64,000 bases of DNA, from NCBI GenBank assembly GCA_030278955.1, contig JAOANR010000015.1:15919917-15983916 (forward strand). Direction: 5' to 3'. Position numbers and translations under genes: made by a program. The notes below the pieces were generated by a model. That model was not told the origin of the DNA, searched no databases, and saw nothing but the letters and a program-made list of their open reading frames with translations. Source of the stretch: Hygrophila difformis. Its lineage: Eukaryota; Streptophyta; Magnoliopsida; Lamiales; Acanthaceae. Of this stretch, positions 1 through 9,067 are shown in pieces. How positions within the stretch are numbered: the first letter of the stretch is position 1; each line of letters begins with the position of its first letter.

Positions 1-185
1 ATGACCAACATGCTCCTTCCTTGCTGCCATTTTCTTCCAAAAATGTCACTTTTTCACTTGTTTCCACTCCATCATCTTCAAACCTACAAAATAAGCAAAT
101 CATGCACAAATAAGCCATATCCACATTTAATCAACTCAAAACCATCCAAAATATTAATAAGAATGAAGTACAAAACACCCACTAT
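1..185. other. Sequence left of the pol homology break
   Basis: The reverse-transcriptase-like reading frame becomes recognisable only from about position 186 (motif NWEKCHF just after it). The 185 bases before it stay open in that frame for a stretch but do not read like reverse transcriptase. They may be the end of another element inserted in pol, or a deletion junction. A 66-codon ORF covers most of it but resembles nothing I know. Confidence 0.4.
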
Positions 186-2264
186 CAGGACACTAACTTA
201 GTTCTTAACTGGGAAAAGTGTCATTTCATGGTTCAGGAAGGAATTGTCCTAGGACACAAAGTATCTAAAGCAGGAATAGAAGTAGATAAGGCTAAGGTTT
301 CTGTAATAGCAAATTTACCACCACCTAAAACAATTAAGGCAGTAAGGAGTTTTCTTGGTCATGCTGGTTTTTATAGAAGGTTTATTAAGGACTTTTCTAA
401 GATAGCAAGACCTTTGTGTAATCTTCTTCATAAGGATGTGACATTTAGCTTTGATGAAGATTGCTTAACAGCTTTTAAGACTTTGAAGGAGAAATTAATC
501 ACTGCACCTATAGTTCAGTCTCCTGATTGGAGTCTACCTTTTGAGCTTATGTGCGATGGAAGTGAGAATGCAGTAGGAGCAGTTTTGGGGCAACACAAAG
601 AAGGCAAACATCATGTTATCTATTATGCTAGCCATACTCTTAATGATGCCCAGATTAACTACACTACTACAGAAAAGGAAATGTATGCTGTAGTTTTTGC
701 CTTTGATAAGTTCAGACAGTATCTTATTGGAGCCCAAACTATAGTTTACACAGATCATTCTGCATTACGATATCTTTTCTCAAAGCAAGAAGCCAAACCG
801 AGGCTGATAAGATGGGTTTTACTTCTACAAGAATTTGACATTATTATCAAGGATAGAAAAGGAAAAGATAATGGAGTAGCAGACCACCTTTCTAGATTGG
901 AGGAGAAAACAGAGAAGGAGGAAGTTGTAAATGATAAATTTCCAGATGAACAATTGTATGCTTTGCAGTTGCATCAATTTGATTGTCCTTGGTTTTCAGA
1001 TTTTGCTAATTATCTGGCTTGCAAGATTGTCCCCAAGTTTAAAGACTCTCATCAGAAGTCAAGGTTTTTCAGAGAAATTCAGAAATACTATTGGGATGAC
1101 CCCTTTTTATTCAAGTTTTGTTCAGACCAGGTTATTAGGCGCTGTGTTCATGAAAAAGAAGGTTTCCAAATTGTTAGAAAGTGTCATGAGAACCCTTTAG
1201 GAGGCCATCATGGTCCTGCTAGGACTGCTAGAAAAGTTCTAGACTGTGGGTTTTACTGGCCAACTATCTTTTTGGATTCCCAGAAACTTATAAAGATGTG
1301 TGACAGATGTCAAAGATTGGGAAACATTTCAATGAGAGAAGAAATGCCTCAAAAAGGGATTTTAGAAGTAGAGATATTTGATGTTTGGGGAATTGATTTT
1401 ATGGGACCATTTCCCCCATCTTTTGGTAATCATTATATTCTAGTAGCCGTTGATTATGTTTCAAAATGGGTAGAAGCAGTAGCCTTACCCAATAATGAAG
1501 CTAAACAAGTTACTAAATTTCTACAGAAGAATATTTTTACCAGGTTTGGAGCCCCTCGTGCCATTATATCTGATGAAGGATCTCACTTTGTGAATAAACT
1601 CTTTGAGAAATTACTGAAGCAGTATGGTGTTCATCATAAAGTTGGATCACCATATCATCCTCAGACAAGTGGACAGGTGGAGGTATCTAATAAGGAAATT
1701 AAGCACATTCTACAAGCTTCTGTGAACATTACAAGAAAAGACTGGTCAAAGAAGTTAGATGATGCTTTATGGGCTTACAGAACTGCTTTTAAAACTCCTA
1801 TAGGAATGTCTCCCTACAGATTAGTTTTTGGAAAAGCATGTCATCTCCCAGTTGAGCTAGAACATAGAGCATATTGGGCCATTAAAATGCTCAACATGGA
1901 TTTTCAGTCAGGACAAGATAAGAGGAAGTTTGATCTGTCTAAACTGGAAGAGATGAGACTGGAAGCATATGAGAGCAGCAAGATTTATAAAGATCGAACT
2001 AAGAAAATTCATGATTCAAAAATTAAACATAAGGAATTTTCTGTTGGTCAATTGGTTTTGCTTTATAATTCTCGTTTGAAATTATTTCCAGGTAAGCTCA
2101 GATCAAGGTGGACAGGACCATTTCCTGTTGTAGCTGTTCATGACAATGGATCAGTTACAATTATGCTCAATGAAGGAGAAAAGACTGTAAATGGACACAG
2201 GCTAAAGGAATATATTGGCCAACAAGATCTAAATATCCAAACTGAATATTTGGATAATCCTTAG
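186..2264 (+). CDS. pol: Retrotransposon pol fragment: RT C-terminus, RNase H, integrase
   Basis: One open frame runs from the last part of reverse transcriptase (NWEKCHF, then [16 protein letters not shown]) through RNase H ([42 protein letters not shown]) to integrase. Integrase has the zinc-binding H-H-C-C region ([14 protein letters not shown], then CDRCQRLGN) and a catalytic triad. Counting from the ATG at 228, the triad is D390 (WGIDFMG), D449 (ISDEGSH) and E485, with 35 residues between the last two, the classic DD35E spacing. The C-terminal part ([16 protein letters not shown]) is typical of Athila/Tat integrases. The product would copy and insert the element as part of a Gag-Pol polyprotein. 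The fragment lacks the RT catalytic core, protease and gag, so it cannot act alone, but the remaining frame has no stop or frameshift, which suggests a fairly young insertion. Confidence 0.92.
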   Translation, partial: QDTNLVLNWEKCHFMVQEGIVLGHKVSKAGIEVDKAKVSVIANLPPPKTIKAVRSFLGHAGFYRRFIKDFSKIARPLCNLLHKDVTFSFDEDCLTAFKTLKEKLITAPIVQSPDWSLPFELMCDGSENAVGAVLGQHKEGKHHVIYYASHTLNDAQINYTTTEKEMYAVVFAFDKFRQYLIGAQTIVYTDHSALRYLFSKQEAKPRLIRWVLLLQEFDIIIKDRKGKDNGVADHLSRLEEKTEKEEVVNDKFPDEQLYALQLHQFDCPWFSDFANYLACKIVPKFKDSHQKSRFFREIQKYYWDDPFLFKFCSDQVIRRCVHEKEGFQIVRKCHENPLGGHHGPARTARKVLDCGFYWPTIFLDSQKLIKMCDRCQRLGNISMREEMPQKGILEVEIFDVWGIDFMGPFPPSFGNHYILVAVDYVSKWVEAVALPNNEAKQVTKFLQKNIFTRFGAPRAIISDEGSHFVNKLFEKLLKQYGVHHKVGSPYHPQTSGQVEVSNKEIKHILQASVNITRKDWSKKLDDALWAYRTAFKTPIGMSPYRLVFGKACHLPVELEHRAYWAIKMLNMDFQSGQDKRKFDLSKLEEMRLEAYESSKIYKDRTKKIHDSKIKHKEFSVGQLVLLYNSRLKLFPGKLRSRWTGPFPVVAVHDNGSVTIMLNEGEKTVNGHRLKEYIGQQDLNIQTEYLDNP

Positions 2265-2508
2265 TTCTGTTTTCTCTATAAAAAAAATATATATATATAT
2301 TTATAGGGGGGTGGATACTACCCAGGTTAACTGAGTAGTATTTCCCTTTTCTTTAGATTTATTTTTCATCTCTAATTCTTTTATTCTTTATTTTCAGGAA
2401 TTCGAGAAATGAAGCTGTGATGGAATGAAGGAGGATGAGACAAGAATCTTCAAACAGGTTTTTGAGTATTAAGTGTTTGGAAAATGAACTATGAATGGAT
2501 CCTGAGGC

Positions 2509-2780
2509 CACGCTCCTGTAATTTTGTCAAAGCGTGAGTTAAAAAATGAATTACTGCTCACGCTATGTAAAAGTTATGATGCGAGATGATCAGTTCAAAT
2601 TTTTATTCTGTTCAAAATGATAATTTGTTAAGGAATAAGAGTTTGATGTCTACGCTTTGTCGAAAAACAAAGCGAGACTATTTTACTCTGGGAATTGTAC
2701 AAGAATGTTTTCTCGCGTTGTAATTAACAAAGCGAGAAAGGATTTTTATACCCACGCAATGACAATCGACAGAGCGAGAG
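2509..2780 (+). repeat. Cluster of five CTCGC/GCGAG-clamped hairpins
   Basis: Inverted repeats seen directly: CACGCT 2509-2514 with AGCGTG 2531-2536; a weaker one at 2557-2586; CGCTTTGT 2653-2660 with ACAAAGCG 2667-2674 (six-base loop); TCTCGCGTTGT 2711-2721 with ACAAAGCGAGA 2727-2737 (one mismatch); and an imperfect one at 2753-2780. The outer clamp is conserved while stems and loops vary. Relatives occur in the 3' LTR at 15256-15278, 15391-15419, 16355-16384, 16429-16457 and 16564-16600. Confidence 0.75.
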
Positions 2781-2918
2781 TCTGGGAATTTTGAACGGAT
2801 AGATTTTCAAACTTCTCAAAGACCAAAATACCCTTTTCAGACTCTTCTTCTTCTCTTACACCAACCATCACACGTCGTTTCAACCGCCAGTAATTATGGC
2901 AGAATTTAGTTTTTCTGC

Positions 2919-2925
2919 TATAAAA
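2919..2925 (+). promoter_or_regulatory. TATA-like box before F-box gene 1
   Basis: TATAAAA lies 82 bases before the ATG at 3007, a reasonable distance for a short plant 5' UTR. The hairpin module at 2753-2780 sits about 140 bases upstream, as in the LTR where similar hairpins precede TATA-like boxes. Confidence 0.45.
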
Positions 2926-3006
2926 TCTAGTCGAATCCTCCTCTTCTTTCATCTCAAACATTTTCCATCTTAAGAAATTATCCTAAAACCATTATCAAAA
3001 GTCAGA

Positions 3007-3714
3007 ATGGCCGCAGCAGCTCCAAATGCTAGAACATCCATTCTAGACATTCCTGATGAAATCTTGGGAGATATTCTCTCAAGGTTGGGAAGAGAAGAGA
3101 TGAAGGATGTAGCCAGGTTAGCCCCAACTTGCAAGAAATTCGCCAGAGCAAGTATGGCGCCTGTAGTAATGAGGAGGGCAAATGTGGAGAGGCGGATGAC
3201 TGCAGAGAGGACACTTGACTCTCATTACGTCCAAATACTTCGAAGATGCAGAGAGGCGGGAAATTTCATGCTGAAGTTAGAACCTGCACTCTCGAGATTC
3301 TGCAATACAGGGCTCAAGGAAGCCGCTTTTGAAGTCCTTAAGCCTGGAATCGATGACAACCATCACCCCTCAATCTTTATCAAGGCCTTCATTCTTTTGA
3401 GTTCGAAGAGCCTTGAGGAAATTGATGAGGGATTGTATCTTCTCGGATCAATCCTTAAAGATGAAGATCATATTCGCAAGATTGAGGCGAAGATCAGCAA
3501 GTTATTCAATGAAAGCGAAGAAGAGCCTAATCCCTTTAGGGGACAAGGACATCGCGAGTACTGTGATTATTTAGCGCCACATAGTAGGGACTTAGTTAGG
3601 GAACCTCCACACTTTAACTATGGTGCCACAAACATTGATTGTTTGTGTTGTGAGGTTACTAGTTTAATTAGGACATTAAGAGAAAATTTTAATGAGCATG
3701 TAATTGAATCTTAG
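3007..3714 (+). CDS. F-box protein, At2g35280-like, copy 1 (intronless)
   Basis: The 235-residue product has an N-terminal F-box at about residues 14-55 (DIPDEILGDILSRLG), which would bind a SKP1-like adaptor in an SCF ubiquitin ligase. A helical region follows with CREAGNFMLK and EAAFEVLKPGIDDNH, like the Sel1/TPR-like segment of the Arabidopsis At2g35280/At1g67623 F-box group. The C-terminus carries NPFRGQ, then a cysteine/histidine set ending in CLCC. The start ATG is preceded by a TATA-like box. Copy 1 has no intron. Its codons 1-6 are joined to AAATGCTAG exactly where copies 2 and 3 have a splice junction, so it looks like a processed, intron-lost form. It sits 742 bases after pol in the same orientation. 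The F-box assignment is firm. The target and any role for the retroelement are unknown. Confidence 0.85.
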   Translation: MAAAAPNARTSILDIPDEILGDILSRLGREEMKDVARLAPTCKKFARASMAPVVMRRANVERRMTAERTLDSHYVQILRRCREAGNFMLKLEPALSRFCNTGLKEAAFEVLKPGIDDNHHPSIFIKAFILLSSKSLEEIDEGLYLLGSILKDEDHIRKIEAKISKLFNESEEEPNPFRGQGHREYCDYLAPHSRDLVREPPHFNYGATNIDCLCCEVTSLIRTLRENFNEHVIES

Positions 3715-4148
3715 TCAGAATTAGAAACTGATTCAGATTCAAATTGATCTATTATGTAATCTCTTAATTTGTATCTAAATTCTAAGCCCTTTGGTGTTGC
3801 TATATATATATACTCCTCGCTTCATTATTATTAAAAGGAAACAACTTGATTGATCTTATCCTTTACATCAGATTTTTATCTGTCTTTTTAAATAAAATTT
3901 TCAAAATAGGGTTATTTTAGGCTTAATCATTACTCCCTGCAGAGACAAGATTTGCTATCTTGACCCCTGCAGTCCTTAAATAAAAATAGGCGTCTCTGTC
4001 CTTGCAGTCATTCCTCTCAGTTGTCATTTCAAAAATTTTCATCAGACTCTCTTCTCTTATTCAAGAAGAAATCACCATACACCATTTTTATCATTCTCAA
4101 CCATTCTCATAAGCAAGATCATTTGAAAAACCTATCGACGAAGTCAAA
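3715..4148 (+). other. Spacer between F-box genes 1 and 2
   Basis: AT-rich 3' flank of copy 1 with a short (TA)n run near 3800, then a pyrimidine-rich stretch that may be the 5' leader of copy 2. I see no ORF of note and no clear TATA box. Confidence 0.35.
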
Positions 4149-5221
4149 ATTGCCGAGAACAATCCGTAAGCAATCTTGTTTATCGTTCTATTTTGCAAAG
4201 TTTGTCGTCGGATTGCATTTCTAGACCTAGGGTTCATGATTCTATATTTTTCAGGGAATGGCTGTAGAAAACGGAAACATTAATCATTTAAGATTCCTCA
4301 TAACTAAGAGCCGTTTCTTTACACTCATTAATCCAGAGAGTCTTTTCTGAAATCTTTAGTTTGTAACTGATGCATTATCCATATGAGACTTTGGAGCTTC
4401 ATATTAGGAATGAAACCTCCATTTCAAAAATTTTGGTTCCATCGTAAAAGTATTCCCCTGTATTCCTTATCATATTATTTTCTGGAAACAGAAATGCTAG
4501 GAATCCACAGCGCACCGGAACTCAAATATCCCATTTACCCACTGAGTTGTTGGGGGATATTCTATCGAGAATTGGAAAAGACAATGTTAGAGAACTCTTT
4601 AGGATAGCAGAAGTCTCTCCATCATTTTACCAAGCAAGCAAAACTCATCTTGTATACAAGAGAGTGGACTTGGAATCGTGTATGAGATGGAGAGAAGACG
4701 TTTATCCGGACAACCAGAAAAGATTCATTCGAGAGTGTCAAAATGCAGGAAACTTCATGTTCAACATTGAACCTGCATTAAAGGCATTTGTGGAGGAAAG
4801 AGATGAGAAGAAGGCATATGAAATCCTCAAGCCAGGACTAGATGATGGGCATGAACCTACTATTCTGCTCAGAACGATGCTCCTATTAACAAAACAAGAG
4901 GATAAGTGGATTAAAGAAGGATTAGAGTTGGTCCAAACAGTAGCTTCTAATGTTTTAGAAGTGGTTTTCATCAAAATCTATCTTTTTCATTGGTTCACCC
5001 ATATTCCTAAAATCCCAAATCCTTTTCAAGGGCAACCAGAGATGAGCTACTGTAAGGATCATACTTTGCAGGTTCGAGTCTTACTACCACCACACATCAG
5101 GATGGACTGTATCCCTTGTCAATTCTTTGACATGGTGAGGCAGTTTAGACTGTATTGTGGTGAAGTGTTTCCTGATGAGTTGATGTGGACCGACTCCGAT
5201 GATGAGGAAATTGACCCCTGA
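4149..5221 (+). CDS. F-box protein, At2g35280-like, copy 2 (start codon apparently lost)
   Basis: Exon 2 runs from 4492, after the acceptor ending AACAG, to a stop at 5221. It encodes the F-box (HLPTELLGDILSRIG), CQNAGNFMFNIEPAL, KAYEILKPGLDDGHE, NPFQGQ and a final MDCIPC motif, plus an acidic tail. The matching 17-nt first exon at 4149-4165 is followed by GTAAGC and aligns base for base with the first exon of copy 3, but it begins ATT instead of ATG, with no in-frame ATG upstream in the leader. Translation would need a non-AUG start, another first exon, or an unseen upstream exon. No stops break the body. It is closest to copy 4 in sequence. Its role would again be substrate recognition in an SCF ligase. 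Intron about 326 bases. Confidence 0.75.
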
Positions 5222-5969
5222 GCAGTTAGAGCTAGAAAATTCTATAGTATTATATATGTTTGTAATTCCTGGATATTCTGATGTATTTTGGATCATTTGG
5301 ACTTCATGTATTACAATTCTCCTATTTTCTATTTTGTATGATCAGTTTCTTTACTCAATTCAAACATGAATTAAAGATGAAACTGGAAGTTTCTCTTAAA
5401 ACTGAGAATGTTATCAAGGGAGTTTGGATCAGAGGAAACTTAGATCAAACACTCCACTGAATATTCTTCAGATTAAAAGAGGAAGTAAAAATCAGGAAAT
5501 GAGATGGTAGAATTGGTAATCTTTAAATAAATAAGTTAAGGGTAGATTTTTGTTAGGCATTAAGATGAATTTGGTAAAGAAGATTTAACCAGACTTAATA
5601 TACAATTTAGAAGTCTTAATCCTTTTCAATGATTACCCCTCGCTTTGTTTTCAACCAATCTAATTTTTATTCAAATTATGTTGTCTGAGTTCATTAACTC
5701 AATTTTTAAATCAATAACCAGACTCACTGATGTGGCAGGTCTAGAATAAGTGAGTACACTCTAAATACTTGAGTACCCTACTCTTTATTCTTTAACTAGG
5801 CCAGCCCATTGTTTTATATAAGACCTATAACCTCCTTATCTTTTCAAATCATTTTCATACCTTTTCATATTCTCTCTCTCGAGAAGAAACCGCCATTTCT
5901 TTTAAGTTCTTCTTCTTCCTCTATTGCGAAACCCTTCTTCAGAAACACTCAGCTTCAGGAACAATCCTA
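5222..5969 (+). promoter_or_regulatory. Spacer and promoter region of F-box copies 3-5
   Basis: Noncoding. An isolated CTCGCTTTGTTTT motif near 5639 resembles half of the hairpin family found elsewhere in the element. TATATAA lies at 5815-5821, about 150 bases before the first exon at 5970. A pyrimidine-rich leader (TTCTCTCTCTC near 5870, TTCTTCTTCCTC near 5910) follows. Copies 4 and 5 show no comparable region, so this may serve all three. Confidence 0.5.
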
Positions 5970-6883
5970 ATGGCGAGCAACAACCCGTAAGCTCTCCGTT
6001 CATTTTTCATCGCATTTCTTCCTGATGTTTCAAGTTGTTACATTCTGCATTATAATGTTTTTACTCATACTAGGGTTAAAGTTTTTCATCCACTCTTGTT
6101 CTTCCCTAATTGAAAAACTTGGAGTATAATTTCAACTGATTCTTCTTCTTTAAAATCCGATTAAATAACAGTGAGGAGCAGCCTTCTGAGTCCTCTGCTT
6201 TACACCTGACTGATCTTCCATTGGATGTCCTTGGGGAGATTCTGTCACGAGTAGGGCAGAGCAGCTTTGAAGATCTGCTCAAGTGCAAACAAATCTGTTC
6301 AACATTTACAATAGTCTCAGAATATCCTTCTGTTCTCCGGAGATTTAATGTAGAGGATCCAGCCTTTAAAAGAATCTCTAATGAATCCACTGGTAAAATC
6401 AAGTTTCTAAATGCCTGTAGAGAGGCTAAGAATCATATTCTGAACTTACCCAAGGCTTTGGAACTGTTTACACTAGGGAAAGGATTCAAGGCATTTCAGA
6501 TCCTGGATGAAGGAATAGAAGATAACTTCAAGATTTCTCAATATTTTAAAGCTTTATGCTGTTTAAGTAAAAGTTCTAGAAAAGAGATAGATGCTGGACT
6601 TCGCTTAATTAGTCCAATCTTAAGTGATAGATTAAACAGTTTTGAGTTTAGATATAATCTTCTCACCCTACTTTCAGAATGGGAATATGTCCCGAATCCA
6701 TTTTTAGGGCAGAAAAATAGGGAATTCTGTGTTATAGAAGTTCATGATCAGGAAACCTTCCATAGGCCATCATACTATACAGTCGATCAGGTCTGCTATC
6801 TCTGCTGTGACACAAAAAGAGCTATAGCTGATTTTAGGATGGCAGCAGGGGAGAACTATGATAATTATAGCATTAATGAATAA
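5970..6883 (+). CDS. F-box protein, At2g35280-like, copy 3 (two exons)
   Basis: Exon 1 is 5970-5986 (17 nt, starting ATGGCGAGC) with donor GTAAGC. Exon 2 starts at 6172 after AATAACAG and runs to the TAA ending at 6883. The junction restores the frame and gives an N-terminus MASNNP before the F-box (DLPLDVLGEILSRVG). Then come CREAKNHILNLPKALELF, a degenerate middle repeat, NPFLGQ, and a C-terminal CYLCC. It is probably an SCF substrate receptor with a zinc-like C-terminal module, as in its neighbours. TATATAA lies 149 bases upstream and AATAAAAT near 6997 could serve polyadenylation. This is the only copy whose complete split gene structure, including an ATG, is visible. Confidence 0.82.
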
Positions 6884-7074
6884 GCTTTTGGACAAAGGAG
6901 GAAGAGATTGATGCATGTGACATGTCTTCTAATTTTTGACTTTAAAACTGTCACTAGATCAGATCTTTTGTACAATGTAATGCAGCCTGATTTTGATAAT
7001 AAAATCTAATCTCATTACTGCATAAATGTTGAGTTTAACTCTTAATTCTGTGTTTTTTCTCCTCTTCTTTTCAG

Positions 7075-7828
7075 AAATGTCGAAAACCCTCAACTCTTGG
7101 AAACTCAATTACTTGATTTACCAATTGAGTTACTGGGAGACATTCTGTCAAGACTAGGAATGGAAAGCATAAAGGCACTTTTTAGAGCGTCCGAAACTTC
7201 TAAGCAATTCCTCTCAGCAAGCAGATCATCGTTAGCTCTAAAGAGAGCTAATTTGGAAACTTGTGCTGTTTGGAGAGGAGATGCTTGCCCAAGTAACCAA
7301 GTCAGATTCATTAAAAGATGTCAGGATGCAGGCAATTATATGTTTAATATTGTGCCTGCATTGATAGCCTTTGTCGAGGATAAAAATGAGGAAAAAGCTT
7401 ATGAAATTCTTAAGCCCGGATTAGATGATAAACACAAACCAACCACTTTCATAAGATCCTTTCTACTGCTTTCCAAACAAGATCCGCAGCTGGATGAGGA
7501 AGGAATTCAATTGATCAAATCTGTGACTCAAGATCCTTTTGAACTTCTATTCTTAAAAATGAGTGTTCTCCACTGGCTCCTTTATGGTGAAAAGTTCCCA
7601 AACCCATTCCTTGATCAAGAGGAAAGGAGTTTTTGTAAGAATCACTCTATCCAAGAGCGACAGCAATTACCTTTTAATGAAAGGATGGAGTGTATTCCTT
7701 GTGAACTGTTTGATTATGTCAAGCAATACAGAAGAGCAAGTGGCGAACTAGGCATATTATTTGAATGGGAACAATGGAACAATGGAGAAGAAGATCAGAA
7801 TGAAGAAGAACTACTAGAATTAGAATAA
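7075..7828 (+). CDS. F-box protein, At2g35280-like, copy 4 (terminal exon, no own start)
   Basis: A clear acceptor (TCTTCTTTTCAG) ends at 7074. The exon then reads in the same phase as exon 2 of copies 2 and 3, through the F-box (DLPIELLGDILSRLG), CQDAGNYMFNIVPAL, KAYEILKPGLDDKHK, NPFLDQ and MECIPC, to a stop at 7828 with an acidic tail. No ATG lies in frame before the F-box, and the 191 bases after copy 3 hold no first exon or TATA box. The simplest reading is splicing from an upstream first exon, with the copy 3 exon at 5970-5986 compatible in phase. The body is undamaged. Predicted role: SCF ligase receptor, target unknown. Confidence 0.78.
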
Positions 7829-7988
7829 TCTAGAAATCAAGTGATTGATAGTTTCTTTGCTTGTATCTTTTGTGTTTTTGTCTTGGGACAGAGAATTATG
7901 TGGATGATTCAAAACTGTACATCCCTTTTCCATTAATGAATTGCATTCTCTAGCTTTTAATTCTATTTTTGTTTTTAACCTTATTCAG

Positions 7989-8736
7989 CTATGAAATTGG
8001 AACTTCATCAAAGCAACCAAGGACTTCAATAAAGAAATCTGGATGGGGGGAAACTCATATCACAGATCTTCCTTATGAGATTCTTGGAAACATTTTATCA
8101 AGATTGGCATTTGACCACCTTGAGACTGTCTTTAATTGTAAACTAGTCTGCAAAGAGCTCGAAAAAGCTACTCATCATCCTTTGGTCTTGAAAAAGGCTT
8201 CTCTTGAAGACTTTACAGCATGGGGATGGGGAACTTTTGAAGAGACACAAAGCGTCTTCCTTGAAACCTGCAAAAATGCAGGAAATTGGATGTACCAGTT
8301 ACATGAGGCATTGCGTTTGTTCGTTAAAGACAAGAATGAACAAGCAGCATTTGAACTCTTAAAACCTGCAATTACTGATAATCACCCCCCATCCATCTAT
8401 GTAAAAGCTCTTATGCTCTTAAGTAAGGATGAAAGGGAAGAGCAAGAGAAGGGAATTTGGCTCTTCGCTCCTCTGTGCAAGAATAGACGAAGACTCAAGG
8501 ATCTTCGACTTCAAGTCAGAGGGTGGTTATCGAGTTATGAGGAATTTATCTCACCCTTTCAAGGACAACCCAAGAAGAGACTTTGTGACCTTAGGAGCTA
8601 TTACGATAACAATCATGGTCCTTCAAGGAATACCTATGGAGTTGTGTCAATTTACTGTATGAGGTGCTTAGTCTCTGAACATTGTAATCTGTTTCTCAGA
8701 TTTGGAATTGAGGCAGAGACACCTCCTCATTTGTAA
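7989..8736 (+). CDS. F-box protein, At2g35280-like, copy 5 (terminal exon, no own start)
   Basis: The acceptor TAACCTTATTCAG ends at 7988 and the exon starts in the same phase as the others. It has a longer basic N-terminal segment (SSKQPRTSIKKSGWG) before the F-box (DLPYEILGNILSRLA), then CKNAGNWMYQLHEAL, AAFELLKPAITDNH, SPFQGQ and a final YCMRC, with a stop at 8736. No in-frame ATG precedes the F-box, and only 160 bases separate it from copy 4. It therefore appears to depend on a first exon shared with an upstream copy. It is the most divergent copy but has no stop or frameshift. Likely an SCF adaptor. The basic N-terminus could affect localisation, which is a guess. Confidence 0.76.
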
Positions 8737-9067
8737 TTGATAGGTTGATTGTCATAAGAAACACCATGCTTTGTAGTTCCATATTTTGAAACTGATGGAT
8801 TATATGTTTTGCTTTTGATTAATGATGTTTTGAATTCGAATTTCCTGCTATTTTCTGATTAAATTAGATTCAGTCAGCATTGAAATCTTCACATTTAGAG
8901 CAAATCTCTAAATGTGAGTATGGTGATATCATGAATAGAATGATGAATATAAAAAGGAAATCTGGTGTTATGTTTCTTTTATCATTTGCACATTTAGAGT
9001 CAAGCTCTAAATGTGAGTATGGTGACACTAATTTACCAGTTGTTCTTGTTTCTTAAGGATTCATAAG
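8737..9067 (+). promoter_or_regulatory. Leader of the 1595-codon ORF, with twin hairpins
   Basis: Noncoding. It contains two perfect 11-bp hairpins described separately. A pyrimidine-rich stretch ending TTTCTTAAG at about 9057 could be a weak splice acceptor just before the ATG at 9068. I see no TATA box in it. Confidence 0.4.
8889..9026 (+). repeat. Twin 11-bp hairpins followed by polypurine-like motif
   Basis: CACATTTAGAG at 8890-8900 pairs with CTCTAAATGTG at 8906-8916 around a CAAAT loop. The same arms recur at 8989-8999 and 9005-9015 around a TCAAG loop. Both right arms run into AGTATGGTGA. The polypurine site before the 3' LTR (14876-14892) reads TTCTAAATGTGAGGATGG and is followed by TGATGAC, so the right arms resemble the LTR border. 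Period 99 bases. Confidence 0.85.

Larger units (their letters stand above)
2265..3006 (+). promoter_or_regulatory. Noncoding leader between pol and F-box gene 1
   Basis: There is no ORF. Shortly after pol there is a G run and an imperfect hairpin (ATACTAC near 2313 pairing with GTAGTAT near 2335). From 2509 to 2780 lie five short hairpins of the CTCGC/GCGAG family. A TATA-like box follows at 2919-2925, about 85 bases before the F-box start codon. A pyrimidine-rich stretch (CTCCTCTTCTTTC near 2938) could be the start of a 5' UTR. The arrangement resembles two modules inside the 3' LTR. Confidence 0.5.

Noticed and set aside
1..201. 66-codon ORF at the window start
   Set aside because: No similarity I can name, low-complexity codons, and it overlaps the pol junction. 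Not called as a gene.
7097..7105. Start of F-box copy 4 at the TTG at 7097
   Set aside because: The frame is open upstream to a good acceptor at 7074 in the phase shared by the other copies, so splicing explains it better.
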